A stretch of 64,000 nt of DNA, taken from assembly GCF_017874475.1 (NCBI RefSeq), contig NZ_JAGGLO010000001.1:124001-188000 (forward strand), in the 5' to 3' direction. How positions within the stretch are numbered: position 1 is the stretch's first letter; every line of letters starts with the position of its first letter. A model generated the notes under the pieces. The model was not told where the DNA came from and did not search any database. It saw nothing but the letters and a program-made list of their open reading frames with translations. Position numbers and translations under genes: made by a program. The stretch comes from Anaerococcus degeneri (lineage in GTDB: Bacteria > Bacillota > Clostridia > Tissierellales > Peptoniphilaceae). Below, piece by piece: positions 9,118-17,155 of this stretch.

Positions 9118-10413
9118 ATGAGTGAAGATAAGTTTGATGTTATAATTGTTGGAGGTGGTGTTGCGGGTCTTGCAGCATCCATAGTTTTAGCAGAAAATGA
9201 TTTAGAAGTTTTATTAGTTGAAAGAGGAGATTACTGTGGAGCTAAAAATGTCACAGGTGGTAGGTTGTATGGTCATAGTCTAGAGAAAATCATACCAAAC
9301 TTTGCCGATGAAGCTCCAATTGAAAGAAAAGTTGTTAAAGAAAAAATATCTATGATGAGCGAAAAATCCTCACTTGACATAGGCTACTCATCAAAAGAAT
9401 TGGGTAAGGATAAGGATTCTTCATCATATGTGGTATTACATAGCAAGTTTGACCAATATTTGGCAGAAAAGGCCGAAGAAGCTGGAGTAGCCATTATTAC
9501 TGGTGTGCTTGTAGAAAAACTCCTATTAGAAGATGGCAAGGTAGTTGGTATTGACGCTACAGGCGAAGAAATGTACGCAGATGCAGTTATTATCGCTGAT
9601 GGTGTAAACTCCCTTCTTTCTCAACAAATAGGTATCAAAAAGGAATTAGAACCAAACCAAGTAGCTGTTGGCGCTAAGGAAGTAATCGAATTATCAGAAG
9701 AGATTATAAACGAGAGATTCAACCTCGAAAGTGGCGAGGGTATGAGCTGGCTATCTTGTGGCGACCCAACTATGGGTGGTTTTGGTGGTGGCTTTATTTA
9801 CACAAATAAGGATTCTGTATCAATAGGTGTTGTAGCAACCCTATCTGATATCGGATATTCAAACACAAAATTAACCGACTTGCTAGAAAGATTTAAGGAA
9901 CACGATAGTGTGGCACCATTCATCAAGGATGGCAAGACCATAGAATATTCTGCCCACCTTGTACCAGAGGAAGGTATCCATATGGTTCCAGAAATTTACG
10001 GAGATGGCTTCCTTGTAGTAGGTGATGCTGCAGGCTTCTGTATAAACTTAGGCTACACCGTAAGAGGTATGGACTTTGCTATAGAAAGTGGTAGGTTAGC
10101 TGCCCTTGCTATCCTAAGAGCTAAAGAAAAAGAAGATTTCAGCAAGGAAAGCCTAGCAGTTTACCAAGATTTAGTAAATGATAGCTTCATCATGAAAGAC
10201 CTTAAGACCTTCAAAGGTTTCCCAACAATCTTAAGCAGGAGGGAAATCTTTAGCGACCTACCAGAAATCATAAATGATGTTGCTGGAAGAGCCTTTACCG
10301 TAAATGGTGGAGACAGCAAGGGCTTCATAATGGGAACAGTAAATGATCTTGCAACAAGGATTAGCGCAACACAACTATCAGACTTTATTTCTACTGTAAT
10401 GGAGGCACTATAA
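9118..10413 (+). CDS. fixC: FixC-like flavoprotein (electron transfer flavoprotein:quinone oxidoreductase)
   Basis: A 431-residue FAD protein with an N-terminal dinucleotide fold, GGGVAG at residues 12-17, and a second FAD contact region near GDAAGF (about 303-308). The length and the partner gene match FixC, the soluble-family relative of ETF-ubiquinone oxidoreductase. FixC takes electrons from an ETF and, with FixX, passes them to quinone. The genes for an ETF pair (FixAB) are absent here. The start has GGGGGA upstream; the stop overlaps fixX by one base. Confidence 0.88.
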   Translation: MSEDKFDVIIVGGGVAGLAASIVLAENDLEVLLVERGDYCGAKNVTGGRLYGHSLEKIIPNFADEAPIERKVVKEKISMMSEKSSLDIGYSSKELGKDKDSSSYVVLHSKFDQYLAEKAEEAGVAIITGVLVEKLLLEDGKVVGIDATGEEMYADAVIIADGVNSLLSQQIGIKKELEPNQVAVGAKEVIELSEEIINERFNLESGEGMSWLSCGDPTMGGFGGGFIYTNKDSVSIGVVATLSDIGYSNTKLTDLLERFKEHDSVAPFIKDGKTIEYSAHLVPEEGIHMVPEIYGDGFLVVGDAAGFCINLGYTVRGMDFAIESGRLAALAILRAKEKEDFSKESLAVYQDLVNDSFIMKDLKTFKGFPTILSRREIFSDLPEIINDVAGRAFTVNGGDSKGFIMGTVNDLATRISATQLSDFISTVMEAL

Positions 10414-10697
10414 TGAAAAGAATGAGTGTAGAAGACAAGCTAGGTCTTAATATATATCATACTGACGAACTTAATTCACATATTGATGTTGACCTAGAAT
10501 TTAAAGATGAAGACGAAATAAACAAATTAATCTTAGCCTGCCCAGCAGCTTGCTATACCTATGTAGACGGGGTATTTGGATTTTCCCACCTTGGTTGCTT
10601 GGAATGTGGTACTTGCAGGGTCCTATCCCACGGCAAAATCGTAAAAGATTGGCAACACCCACAGGGCGAAGTAGGCGTAACCTTTAGACAAGGTTAG
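10413..10697 (+). CDS. fixX: FixX-like ferredoxin
   Basis: A 94-residue ferredoxin-like protein with the FixX layout: a first cysteine in ACPAACYTY and a later CLECGTCR set, near the ends of which a 4Fe-4S cluster would sit. It overlaps fixC by one base (TAATG). FixX is the iron-sulfur partner that connects FixC to the quinone pool. It is the last gene of the 11-gene run; a bidirectional terminator follows. Confidence 0.88.
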   Translation: MKRMSVEDKLGLNIYHTDELNSHIDVDLEFKDEDEINKLILACPAACYTYVDGVFGFSHLGCLECGTCRVLSHGKIVKDWQHPQGEVGVTFRQG

Positions 10698-10780
10698 GAG
10701 AAATCCTACATAAGGTTAGAATATAAGCGGAAATGGACTTGATTAAGTCTTTACTTATCCTATAAAAATAACAATAAAAA

Positions 10781-10847
10781 ACAACCCCTATTTGGAATAG
10801 ATTTCTGCTGGACTTCCGGCAAAAAAAACATAGGGGTTGTTTTTTTA
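10781..10847. terminator. Bidirectional terminator between fixX and the SDR gene
   Basis: ACAACCCCTAT (10781-10791) pairs with ATAGGGGTTGT (10830-10840), followed by a T run on the + strand and preceded by an A run that serves the minus strand. The intervening loop of about 38 nt is long and contains a short internal GCTGGACTTCCGGC hairpin. It separates the convergent fixX and SDR genes. Confidence 0.8.
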
Positions 10848-10859
10848 TTTAATTAAATC

Positions 10860-11609
10860 CTACATAAAAGTAGCACCATCACAATAGAGGATTTCGCCTG
10901 AAACATAGGAAGCAAGGTCACTTGCAAGGAACAAAACTGCCTTAGCAACATCTTCCGGCTCGCCAATCCTCTTTAGAGGAATCATTTGTTTGACAGGTTC
11001 GATTTGCTCTTTTGGCAAAACTTTCACCATATCAGTGTTGGTAACACCAGGACCAACAGCATTAACCCTAATCCCATATGGGCCAAGTTCCCTAGCAAGA
11101 GAAATGGTAAGACCATTAATGGCAAACTTGCTAGTAGGGTAGGCAACGCCTGTTGGTTGACCATTTTTAGAAACCATAGATGAAAAATTAATAATAGCTC
11201 CAGCCTTATTTTCAATAAAATGTGGGAGGAAATTGTGAATCATATTATAAGTTCCATTGACATTTATATCCATAACCTTGGCAAAATGGTCAAGATCTGC
11301 ATCCAAACTTGGGATATTATCAGAAATACCAGCACAATTTACAAGGACATCCACCCTGCCAAAGTCCTTTAAAACCTCACTAACAAAGCCTTTTACACTA
11401 TCCTGATCAGTAAGTTTTGGCCAATAACCCTTAAATAGAGAAGGGTCATAATTTTCTTTGAGTTTATCTATAGCCTTAGTAGCTGATTCTTCCCTAGAGC
11501 CTAGGATAGCAACCTTTGCTCCGTTAGCAAGGAATTTATCTGCAACAGCAAAACCAATTCCCCTTGATGAACCTGTCACAACAGCAACCTTACCTTCTAA
11601 TAATTTCAT
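10860..11609 (-). CDS. Short-chain dehydrogenase/reductase (FabG-like)
   Basis: A 249-residue classical SDR. TGSSRGIG near residues 12-19 binds NAD(P), NCAG is at about 90, and the catalytic set Ser (NFSSM) ... YPTSK is present near 143-160. AAGGAGG precedes the ATG. It stands alone on the minus strand, so it is probably a house-keeping or metabolite reductase (3-oxoacyl-ACP, acetoacetyl-CoA or sugar alcohol); the substrate cannot be read from sequence. A second, diverged SDR lies at 52086-52814. Confidence 0.85.
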   Translation of the reverse strand: MKLLEGKVAVVTGSSRGIGFAVADKFLANGAKVAILGSREESATKAIDKLKENYDPSLFKGYWPKLTDQDSVKGFVSEVLKDFGRVDVLVNCAGISDNIPSLDADLDHFAKVMDINVNGTYNMIHNFLPHFIENKAGAIINFSSMVSKNGQPTGVAYPTSKFAINGLTISLARELGPYGIRVNAVGPGVTNTDMVKVLPKEQIEPVKQMIPLKRIGEPEDVAKAVLFLASDLASYVSGEILYCDGATFM

Positions 11610-11679
11610 AAAACCTCCTTAAGATTTTCTATAATCTTATATACCCATTTTATAGAAATAATATAAAAGTTTCATAAGT

Positions 11680-11708
11680 TTGACATTTGGGCGAAAAGAG
11701 GGTATTAT
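11680..11708 (+). promoter_or_regulatory. Promoter of rpsF-ssb-rpsR
   Basis: TTGACA at 11680-11685 and TATTAT at 11703-11708 with a 17-nt spacer, a near-consensus sigma-A promoter about 60 nt upstream of rpsF. Confidence 0.8.
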
Positions 11709-11725
11709 CAATAGGTAATCTCTAC

Positions 11726-11765
11726 TCCGTAGTATAAACGGGGTCAATAGTCCACAGGGAGGTGA
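11726..11765 (+). promoter_or_regulatory. Possible S6/S18 autoregulatory leader
   Basis: The 5' leader of rpsF contains a small hairpin, CTCCGT with ACGGGG around the loop AGTATAA. Leaders of rpsF operons in many bacteria carry an RNA bound by the S6:S18 complex. The position fits but I cannot match the full consensus, so this is only a candidate. Confidence 0.35.
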
Positions 11766-11769
11766 AAAT

Positions 11770-12054
11770 ATGAATAATTACGAAGCAGTATTGATTTTCA
11801 AGACTGAACTAGCTGATGCTGACAGAAATGCTCTTCTAGATAGATTCAAAGGTCATATCGAAGAAAACGGCGAAGTTGTATCAGTTGATGACTGGGGAAA
11901 AAGAAGACTTGCTTACGAAATCAACGATCTTAAAGATGGTTACTACTATATCGTAGATTTCAAGTCTGAACCAGATCATATCAAAGAATTTGAAAGAAGA
12001 TTAAGACTTTCAGATTTCGTTCTTAGATACATGGTTATAAGAAAAGAGGACTAA
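11770..12054 (+). CDS. rpsF: 30S ribosomal protein S6
   Basis: 94 residues, beginning MNNYEAVLIF, with the WGKRRLAYEI stretch typical of S6. A GGGAGGTG ribosome binding site precedes the ATG. It is followed by ssb 1 nt later and rpsR, the usual bacterial order. S6 binds S18 on the platform of the small subunit. Confidence 0.97.
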   Translation: MNNYEAVLIFKTELADADRNALLDRFKGHIEENGEVVSVDDWGKRRLAYEINDLKDGYYYIVDFKSEPDHIKEFERRLRLSDFVLRYMVIRKED

Positions 12055-12055
12055 T

Positions 12056-12568
12056 ATGAATAAAGTGATACTTATAGGACGCCTAGTTAGGGATCCTGAG
12101 TTAAGGTATACCCAAGGAAATCAAGCGGTATGCACATTCACATTAGCAATTGACAAAAAATTAAGTCGTGAAAGAAGAGAAGAAGCGGAAGCAGCTAATC
12201 GTCCAACAGCAGATTTTCCAAGGATAACAGTTTGGGGTAGGCAGGCAGAAAATGCCTCTAGATACCTCTTTAAAGGAAGTCAATGCGCAGTAGAAGGTAG
12301 GATCCAAACCGGTAGCTACCAAGATAGGGAAACAGGTAAGACAGTCTATACAACAGATGTTGTTGCTGACAATGTTGAGTTTTTAGGATCAAGGTCAGAA
12401 AGACAAAGTCATAGCTCAAATCCTGGCGATAACCAAGATGTCTACCAAAACAATTATTCCCAAACAAATTCTTACCAAAATAATCAAGCAAGTGGTCCAT
12501 CCACAAACGATGATTTTTTTGATGATGACTTTACTGAAATTCAAGACGATGGCAGGATTCCATTCTAG
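12056..12568 (+). CDS. ssb: Single-stranded DNA-binding protein
   Basis: 170 residues: an OB-fold domain (MNKVILIGRLVRDPELRYT at the start, to about residue 112), a Gln/Asn/Ser-rich disordered linker, and the acidic C-terminal tip ending DDGRIPF, which docks repair and replication partners. Lies between rpsF and rpsR, the conserved location in Firmicutes. Confidence 0.97.
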   Translation: MNKVILIGRLVRDPELRYTQGNQAVCTFTLAIDKKLSRERREEAEAANRPTADFPRITVWGRQAENASRYLFKGSQCAVEGRIQTGSYQDRETGKTVYTTDVVADNVEFLGSRSERQSHSSNPGDNQDVYQNNYSQTNSYQNNQASGPSTNDDFFDDDFTEIQDDGRIPF

Positions 12569-12593
12569 AAAAGTATAAAAGAAAGGAATTACA

Positions 12594-12818
12594 ATGGCAA
12601 GAAGATTTAAACCAAGAAAAAAGGTTGATCCATTTGTTAAAGACCCATCAAAGGTAATAGACTATAAAGACATTGAAACTCTTAAGAGATTTGTTACTGA
12701 CAGAGGTAAGATTCTTCCAAGAAGAGTTACAGGTCTAAATGCAAAACACCAAAGAGAAATTACAAGAGCAATCAAAAGAGCTAGACAAGTAGCTTTATTG
12801 CCTTACGAAGAAAACTAA
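12594..12818 (+). CDS. rpsR: 30S ribosomal protein S18
   Basis: 74 residues rich in Lys and Arg, with the S18 features [12 protein letters not shown] and [23 protein letters not shown] precedes the ATG. It is the last gene of the rpsF operon and partner of S6. Confidence 0.97.
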   Translation: MARRFKPRKKVDPFVKDPSKVIDYKDIETLKRFVTDRGKILPRRVTGLNAKHQREITRAIKRARQVALLPYEEN

Positions 12819-12856
12819 GATAAAAAATAAATAAAAAAATTTCAATAAGCAATCTG

Positions 12857-12877
12857 GGGAGCACCGCTCCCTTTTTA
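12857..12877 (+). terminator. Terminator after rpsR
   Basis: GGGAGC (12857-12862), loop ACC, GCTCCC (12866-12871), then TTTTT. A compact intrinsic terminator. Confidence 0.9.
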
Positions 12878-12912
12878 TTTGCAATAAAACATGAATATTG
12901 AATATAACAAAG

Positions 12913-12928
12913 TATAGTTATAACTATA
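12913..12928. promoter_or_regulatory. Perfect 16-bp palindrome upstream of hppA
   Basis: TATAGTTATAACTATA is a perfect dyad centred 32 nt before the hppA start, within the likely promoter region. It could be an operator; being AT-rich, chance is not excluded. Confidence 0.35.
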
Positions 12929-12951
12929 ATTAAATAATAAAAGGAGGAGTT

Positions 12952-14916
12952 ATGTTAATTGTTATTCTCTCTCTAATTGTAGCTATTTTGGCCCTAGTCC
13001 TAATGGCTTTCACAATCAAAGAGAAAATCCTTCCTGTATCAAGTGGTTCAAAAAGAATGCACGAGATATCAGGATACATCAAAAACGGAGCAATGACCTT
13101 CATCGCAAGCGAGTATAAGTTCATCGTTGCTTTCGTTGTAGTCGTATCAATCTTAATTTCGATATTCCTAGATTACAAAATCACAATCTGCTATATAGTA
13201 GGTTCATGTTTCTCAATGTTAACAGGTTTTATCGGAATGAGAACTGCCACAGAAGCAAACGCTAGGTGTGCAAACGAAGCTATGGAAGGTGGCACAAACA
13301 GAGCCTTAAAACTTGCCTTTGCAGGTGGATCTGTAATGGGTTATGCAGTAACAGGACTTGGTTTTTCAGGCCTATTAATCTGCTATCTTATATTTAGAGA
13401 CCCAGCCATCGTAATGGGATATTCCCTAGGAGCATCATCTGTAGCCCTATTTGCAAGAGTAGGTGGCGGTATTTATACAAAAGCCGCAGACCTTGGAGCA
13501 GACCTTGTAGGAAAGGTAGAAGCAGGCATCCCAGAAGATGACCCAAGAAACCCAGCAGTAATCGCAGACAACGTAGGAGACAACGTAGGAGACGTTGCAG
13601 GAATGGGAGCAGACTTATTTGAATCCTATGCCGGAGCAATCATCTCAGCCATCACCCTTGGCCTTGTATCATACAGCGAAGCAGGACTAAACTTCACACT
13701 CCTACTCACAGCAGTTGGAATCCTATCATCTTTAGTAGCAGGCTTATTATTTACAAATAAAAACCACAAAGACCCACAAAAGGGCCTAATGATGACAATC
13801 TATGTCTCAGGTGCAATTGTAATAATTGCAGCAATAATCTTATCATTTGCTTATTTTGGAAACATAAAAGCAGCACTTGCAATAATTACAGGAATCATCG
13901 TAGGAATTTCAATCGGACTACTAACAGAAGTTTACACATCAGATAAATTCAAATATGTAAAAAATATAGCTGAAGAATCAAAAACAGGTGTTGCAACCAA
14001 CATCATCTCAGGTCTATCAACAGGAATGCTATCAGCAGTAGGTCCAATCATCCTAATCGCCCTAGGCATCATCGTAGCCTACTGGGCAGACGGAGTATTT
14101 GGTATAGCCCTATCAGCAGTAGGAATGTTATCAACAACAGCAACCACTGTATCAGTAGATGCCTACGGCCCAATCACAGACAACGCCGGCGGAATCGCTG
14201 AAATGGCAGCCCTACCAAGCCATGTAAGAGACATCACAGACGAGCTAGACTCAATCGGAAACACAACAGCAGCCATAGGTAAAGGCTTTGCAATCGGCTC
14301 AGCAGCCCTAACAGCCCTATCCCTATTCGTAACCTACTCAGAAACATTAAACCTAGAAACAATATCAATTCTAGACAGCCACGTAGTAGCTGGAATGTTC
14401 GTAGGCGGCATGCTACCATTCCTATTTACAGCTCTAACCATGAACTCAGTAGGAAAAGCAGCCACAGAAATGATCAACGAAGTAAGAAAACAATTCAGAA
14501 ATGACCCAGGCCTACTAGAAGGAACAAGCGAACCAGATTATCAAAAATGTATTGAAATCTCAACATCAGCTTCCCTAAAAGAAATGATCCTACCAGGCGT
14601 TTTAGCAATAGTAGTACCAATCTTTGTAGGACTAGTATTTGGCCCAACAGCCCTAGGCGGACTTCTTGCAGGAGCCCTAGTAACAGGCGTACTAATGGCA
14701 ATCTTCATGTCAAACGCAGGTGGAGCTTGGGATAACGCAAAGAAATACATCGAAACCCTAGAAGGTGAAGATGGAAAAGGCTCAGATGCTCACAAAGCGG
14801 CAGTAGTAGGAGATACAGTAGGAGACCCATTCAAAGACACATCAGGTCCAGCCCTAAACATCCTAATCAAACTAATGACCGTAGTATCAGTAATCTGCGC
14901 TGGATTATTTATTTAA
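12952..14916 (+). CDS. hppA: Membrane-bound pyrophosphatase, K+-dependent type
   Basis: A 654-residue integral membrane protein with about 16 hydrophobic helices. The pyrophosphate/magnesium region near residues 190-224 has [20 protein letters not shown], and the second acidic set near the end reads [15 protein letters not shown]. It hydrolyses PPi and pumps H+ and/or Na+ outward. Ala440 in [10 protein letters not shown] marks the K+-dependent subfamily (Lys there in K+-independent enzymes). Glu224 in LFESY is at the place of the gate glutamate seen in Na+-transporting members, so Na+ pumping is possible. AAAGGAGGAG precedes the start. Codon use looks strongly optimised (many CTA, ATC, GCA), suggesting high expression. 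Confidence 0.95.
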   Translation: MLIVILSLIVAILALVLMAFTIKEKILPVSSGSKRMHEISGYIKNGAMTFIASEYKFIVAFVVVVSILISIFLDYKITICYIVGSCFSMLTGFIGMRTATEANARCANEAMEGGTNRALKLAFAGGSVMGYAVTGLGFSGLLICYLIFRDPAIVMGYSLGASSVALFARVGGGIYTKAADLGADLVGKVEAGIPEDDPRNPAVIADNVGDNVGDVAGMGADLFESYAGAIISAITLGLVSYSEAGLNFTLLLTAVGILSSLVAGLLFTNKNHKDPQKGLMMTIYVSGAIVIIAAIILSFAYFGNIKAALAIITGIIVGISIGLLTEVYTSDKFKYVKNIAEESKTGVATNIISGLSTGMLSAVGPIILIALGIIVAYWADGVFGIALSAVGMLSTTATTVSVDAYGPITDNAGGIAEMAALPSHVRDITDELDSIGNTTAAIGKGFAIGSAALTALSLFVTYSETLNLETISILDSHVVAGMFVGGMLPFLFTALTMNSVGKAATEMINEVRKQFRNDPGLLEGTSEPDYQKCIEISTSASLKEMILPGVLAIVVPIFVGLVFGPTALGGLLAGALVTGVLMAIFMSNAGGAWDNAKKYIETLEGEDGKGSDAHKAAVVGDTVGDPFKDTSGPALNILIKLMTVVSVICAGLFI

Positions 14917-14924
14917 AACAAAAC

Positions 14925-14954
14925 GGCCTCATCGAAAGATGGGGTCTTTTTTTG
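14925..14954 (+). terminator. Terminator after hppA
   Basis: GGCCTCATC (14925-14933), GAAA loop, GATGGGGTC (14938-14946), then seven T residues. A strong intrinsic terminator. Confidence 0.9.
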
Positions 14955-15011
14955 TGGGGGAATTGGGTATAAATTTGTTTTTATTTTCAATAGTATTTAG
15001 AAATTAATAAT

Positions 15012-15069
15012 ATAGATCAAATATGAATTGAAAATGAAAGGATAAATCAAATCCGTATTGAAAAGAAAT
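15012..15069. repeat. Two imperfect direct repeats, possible iterons
   Basis: Two 28-bp copies (15012-15039 and 15042-15069), spaced 30 bp apart, share most bases; both contain ATCAAAT near their start and ATTGAAAA in the second half. They lie upstream of a gene for a replication-protein-like HTH domain, a setting where iterons occur. Two copies are too few to be sure. Confidence 0.3.
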
Positions 15070-15092
15070 TAGAAAATAAAACAGAATTAAAT

Positions 15093-15137
15093 AAAGTGTA
15101 AGCCAAAGCTAGTGTAAGCTGAGTCTTGCACTTTTTT
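15093..15137 (+). terminator. Hairpin with T run upstream of the HTH gene
   Basis: AAAGTGTAAG (15093-15102) pairs with CTTGCACTTT (15125-15134) with one G-U pair, enclosing a short AGCT...AGCT stem, and is followed by TTT. It may end a lost upstream gene or act as an attenuator. Confidence 0.5.
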
Positions 15138-15222
15138 AATCCAAAAATCGGGACATTTTCCTTTAAAATCCTATATATAAATAGTGGGTATAGTAAAAAT
15201 CTACACCATGAAAGGAGCGAAC

Positions 15223-15705
15223 ATGACGGCAGCATACTACACAATCCTACCAGCCGAAATTAGGCTAGATAAGAGATTATCTGCTTTTGAGAAGATTTTG
15301 TATTCAGATATATTGGCCTTGGCCAACAAGAAAGGTTATTGTTATGCAACAAACCAATACTTTGCAAAAACTTACCAAATGTCTATATCGTCTATTTCTC
15401 ACGCTATATCAAAGCTGGTTGAATTTGATTTTATAAAAAGAATCTACGAATACAAGGATAATACAAAAATGATTGAGAGGCGTAAATTGTATGTACAAAT
15501 AAATCACAATACCTTTATCAAAAATCTACCATACTCCCTAGCAGAAAATACCAAGCAGGGTATAGGAGAAAATTGCGAAGATAATAATATAAATATGAAT
15601 AATATAAAGAATAATATAGACCACACCACAAAAGTATCTATGGAAAATTCTTCTAGACCTCCAAAGAAGTACGACTACCTACAAGCTATGTTGGATAGGA
15701 TTTAG
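15223..15705 (+). CDS. Helix-turn-helix protein resembling phage/plasmid replication initiators
   Basis: 160 residues. The N-terminal 90 residues (IRLDKRLSAFEKILYSDILAL ... NQYFAKTYQMSISSISHAISKL) match the winged-helix domain at the start of many plasmid and phage replication or primosome-loading proteins of Firmicutes. The rest is Asn-rich and low complexity, and the usual C-terminal DnaD-like or loader domain is absent, so this could be a shortened remnant. Start ATG 15223 has AAAGGAGCG upstream. A 74-residue gene follows. Probably horizontally acquired. Confidence 0.6.
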   Translation: MTAAYYTILPAEIRLDKRLSAFEKILYSDILALANKKGYCYATNQYFAKTYQMSISSISHAISKLVEFDFIKRIYEYKDNTKMIERRKLYVQINHNTFIKNLPYSLAENTKQGIGENCEDNNINMNNIKNNIDHTTKVSMENSSRPPKKYDYLQAMLDRI

Positions 15706-15717
15706 AAAGGAGAATAA

Positions 15718-15942
15718 ATGGTCAAAATAATTTATAAAAAAGGCAAGAAATATTTAAATATAGACGGCAAAGAATATGGGCCCAAAGCCCTTTACTTCCA
15801 CATAAAAAGGTCCATATCGACTTTGGAATATTTCACAAAGAATGGTGATTGGGATGAAAAAAGGCAAAGGGAGGTTAAAAGCAGTATCCAAAGACTTATA
15901 GATATCAAAAATGAACATTATCCAGATGATAATATTTGGTGA
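15718..15942 (+). CDS. Small hypothetical protein
   Basis: 74 residues, basic N-terminal half (VKIIYKKGKKYLNIDGKEYG) and a helical second half rich in charged residues. AAAGGAG precedes the ATG, and it lies 12 nt behind the HTH gene, so it is likely translated and co-expressed. I do not recognise the family. Its company suggests a plasmid- or phage-derived origin. Confidence 0.6.
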   Translation: MVKIIYKKGKKYLNIDGKEYGPKALYFHIKRSISTLEYFTKNGDWDEKRQREVKSSIQRLIDIKNEHYPDDNIW

Positions 15943-16064
15943 TGGTTCAGCTTTGCAAAAACAAATAAGACAGTTCTGCATTTGATCAAAACTAGGCTGA
16001 TTTATAAGGAAATAGTTTTTTGCCAATATTGTAATTATTTCTCATATAAAATCAAGAATTATAA

Positions 16065-16093
16065 TTTACACTATACGGATTAATACGTATAAT
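16065..16093 (+). promoter_or_regulatory. Promoter with overlapping dyad upstream of hicB
   Basis: TTTACA (16065-16070), 17-nt spacer, TATAAT (16088-16093). Inside it TATACG (16072-16077) and CGTATA (16086-16091) form an inverted repeat that overlaps the -10 element, a typical place for repressor binding. The transcript would lead to hicB about 165 nt downstream. Confidence 0.6.
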
Positions 16094-16186
16094 GATTTTT
16101 GTAAGAACTTTAATAGTTGGAAAAATTATGGTGAAATTATTGTTCTGTATATTATTACCCTATATATGCAGAAAAAATTTAATCTG

Positions 16187-16210
16187 CTTAAGGAAAGAGA
16201 CTTCCTTAAG
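16187..16210. repeat. Perfect 9-bp inverted repeat before hicB
   Basis: CTTAAGGAA (16187-16195), loop AGAGAC, TTCCTTAAG (16202-16210). No T run follows, so it is less like a terminator than an operator or an mRNA hairpin ahead of the hicB ribosome binding site. The remainder of 15943-16259 shows no credible gene. Confidence 0.6.
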
Positions 16211-16259
16211 GCAAAATACCATAAAAGACTTAAAAAAATAAGAAGTAAGGAGAATTTTT

Positions 16260-16697
16260 ATGTTTGTATCTTACCCAGCTGTATTTTTGAAAGATATAAA
16301 AAGCGATGCTTATACAATTTTATTTCCAGATTTGCCAGGTTGTATTTCATGCGGAGATGATGTTAAAGATGCCTTATACATGGCAAATGATGCCTTGGGT
16401 TGTTTTTTATTTGATGATTATTTAAAGTTAGAGGATATGCCAAAATCTTCATTATTAGAAGATATTGATCTTATAGATTTTATTGAAGAGGATGAATATA
16501 AATATATTTCTTTAGAAGGAAGTTTTAAGTCCTATGTTGGTCTAGATTTAACCGACTATGTAAAAAAACATGAAAAGAAAACTGTTAAGAAAAATGTAAC
16601 CATACCTTTCTATCTAAATTAAATGGGCAAGGCTAGTAAAATTAATTTCTCCAAACTTTTAACAGAAGCCTTGGAAAGGGAATTTGAAATAGAATAA
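16260..16697 (+). pseudogene. HicB-family antitoxin interrupted by an in-frame TAA
   Basis: The first 120 residues form a HicB-like RNase H-fold domain (YTILFPDLPGCISCGDDVKDA near residues 14-34). The frame stops with TAA at 16620-16622 just after NVTIPFYLN, then continues in the same frame for 24 residues (MGKASKINFSKLL...) to 16697. VTIP..LN followed by a helix with INFSKLLTEALE is exactly the DNA-binding C-terminus of intact HicB proteins, so one nonsense change split the gene. The truncated protein would lack its DNA-binding end. AAGGAG precedes the ATG. No HicA toxin gene lies on either side, so this is an orphan. Confidence 0.75.
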
Positions 16698-16708
16698 ATT
16701 ACTTATTG

Positions 16709-16735
16709 GCGATTACAGATGTAGTCGCTTTTTTT
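16709..16735 (+). terminator. Terminator after hicB
   Basis: GCGATTAC (16709-16716), loop AGAT, GTAGTCGC (16721-16728), then seven T residues. Confidence 0.85.
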
Positions 16736-16850
16736 AGTTGAAAATTTAAAAATAATTGTATAGTTTTTTAGATTTTTAAAAGACTAGCATTAATTTTCTT
16801 GCTACAAAAAAACTACATTAGCTCATATTTTTATATAAAAAGCATTTTTA

Positions 16851-16884
16851 TACAAAAAAGACAGAATAATAATTATTCTGTCTT
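16851..16884 (-). terminator. Terminator for tRNA-Leu (minus strand)
   Basis: A perfect 12-bp inverted repeat, AAGACAGAATAA (16858-16869) with TTATTCTGTCTT (16873-16884), loop of 3. Read on the minus strand it is followed by a T run, as expected for the tRNA gene just upstream on that strand. Confidence 0.85.
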
Positions 16885-16929
16885 GTGTATTTTGTATGTT
16901 TTTTTATTTTATACTGAATAAAAATTCTA

Positions 16930-17019
16930 TGGTGCGGGATAGAAGATTTGAACTTCCACGACCTAAAATCGGTCACAAGATCCTTAGTCTTGCGCGTCTG
17001 CCAATTCCGCCAATCCCGC
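16930..17019 (-). tRNA. tRNA-Leu (anticodon UAA)
   Basis: On the minus strand the 90-nt sequence folds as a type II tRNA: acceptor GCGGGAT with ATCCCGC, anticodon stem CAAGA/TCTTG around the loop CTAAGGA (anticodon TAA), a long variable arm, T-arm GTTCAAATC, and an encoded CCA. It decodes UUA, a heavily used codon in an AT-rich genome. Confidence 0.93.
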
Positions 17020-17035
17020 ACGGGATTACTAATAA

Positions 17036-17064
17036 ATAATACTATATTTTTTATAACTTGTCAA
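17036..17064 (-). promoter_or_regulatory. Promoter of tRNA-Leu
   Basis: On the minus strand TTGACA (17064-17059), 17-nt spacer, TATTAT (17041-17036), about 17 nt before the tRNA 5' end. Near consensus, as expected for a stable RNA gene. Confidence 0.85.
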
Positions 17065-17155
17065 CTATTTTTGATTCTTGTGTAAAATTTTTCTTACAAT
17101 CTGCAAAAAAATTAGGTTTTGCCTTTGGATATGATATAATAATTTTGAGGTATAT

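Noticed and set aside
16166-16360. A 64-residue frame overlapping hicB as the missing HicA toxin
   Set aside because: It lacks the HicA dsRNA-binding pattern and catalytic histidine motif and mostly overlaps hicB in another frame.
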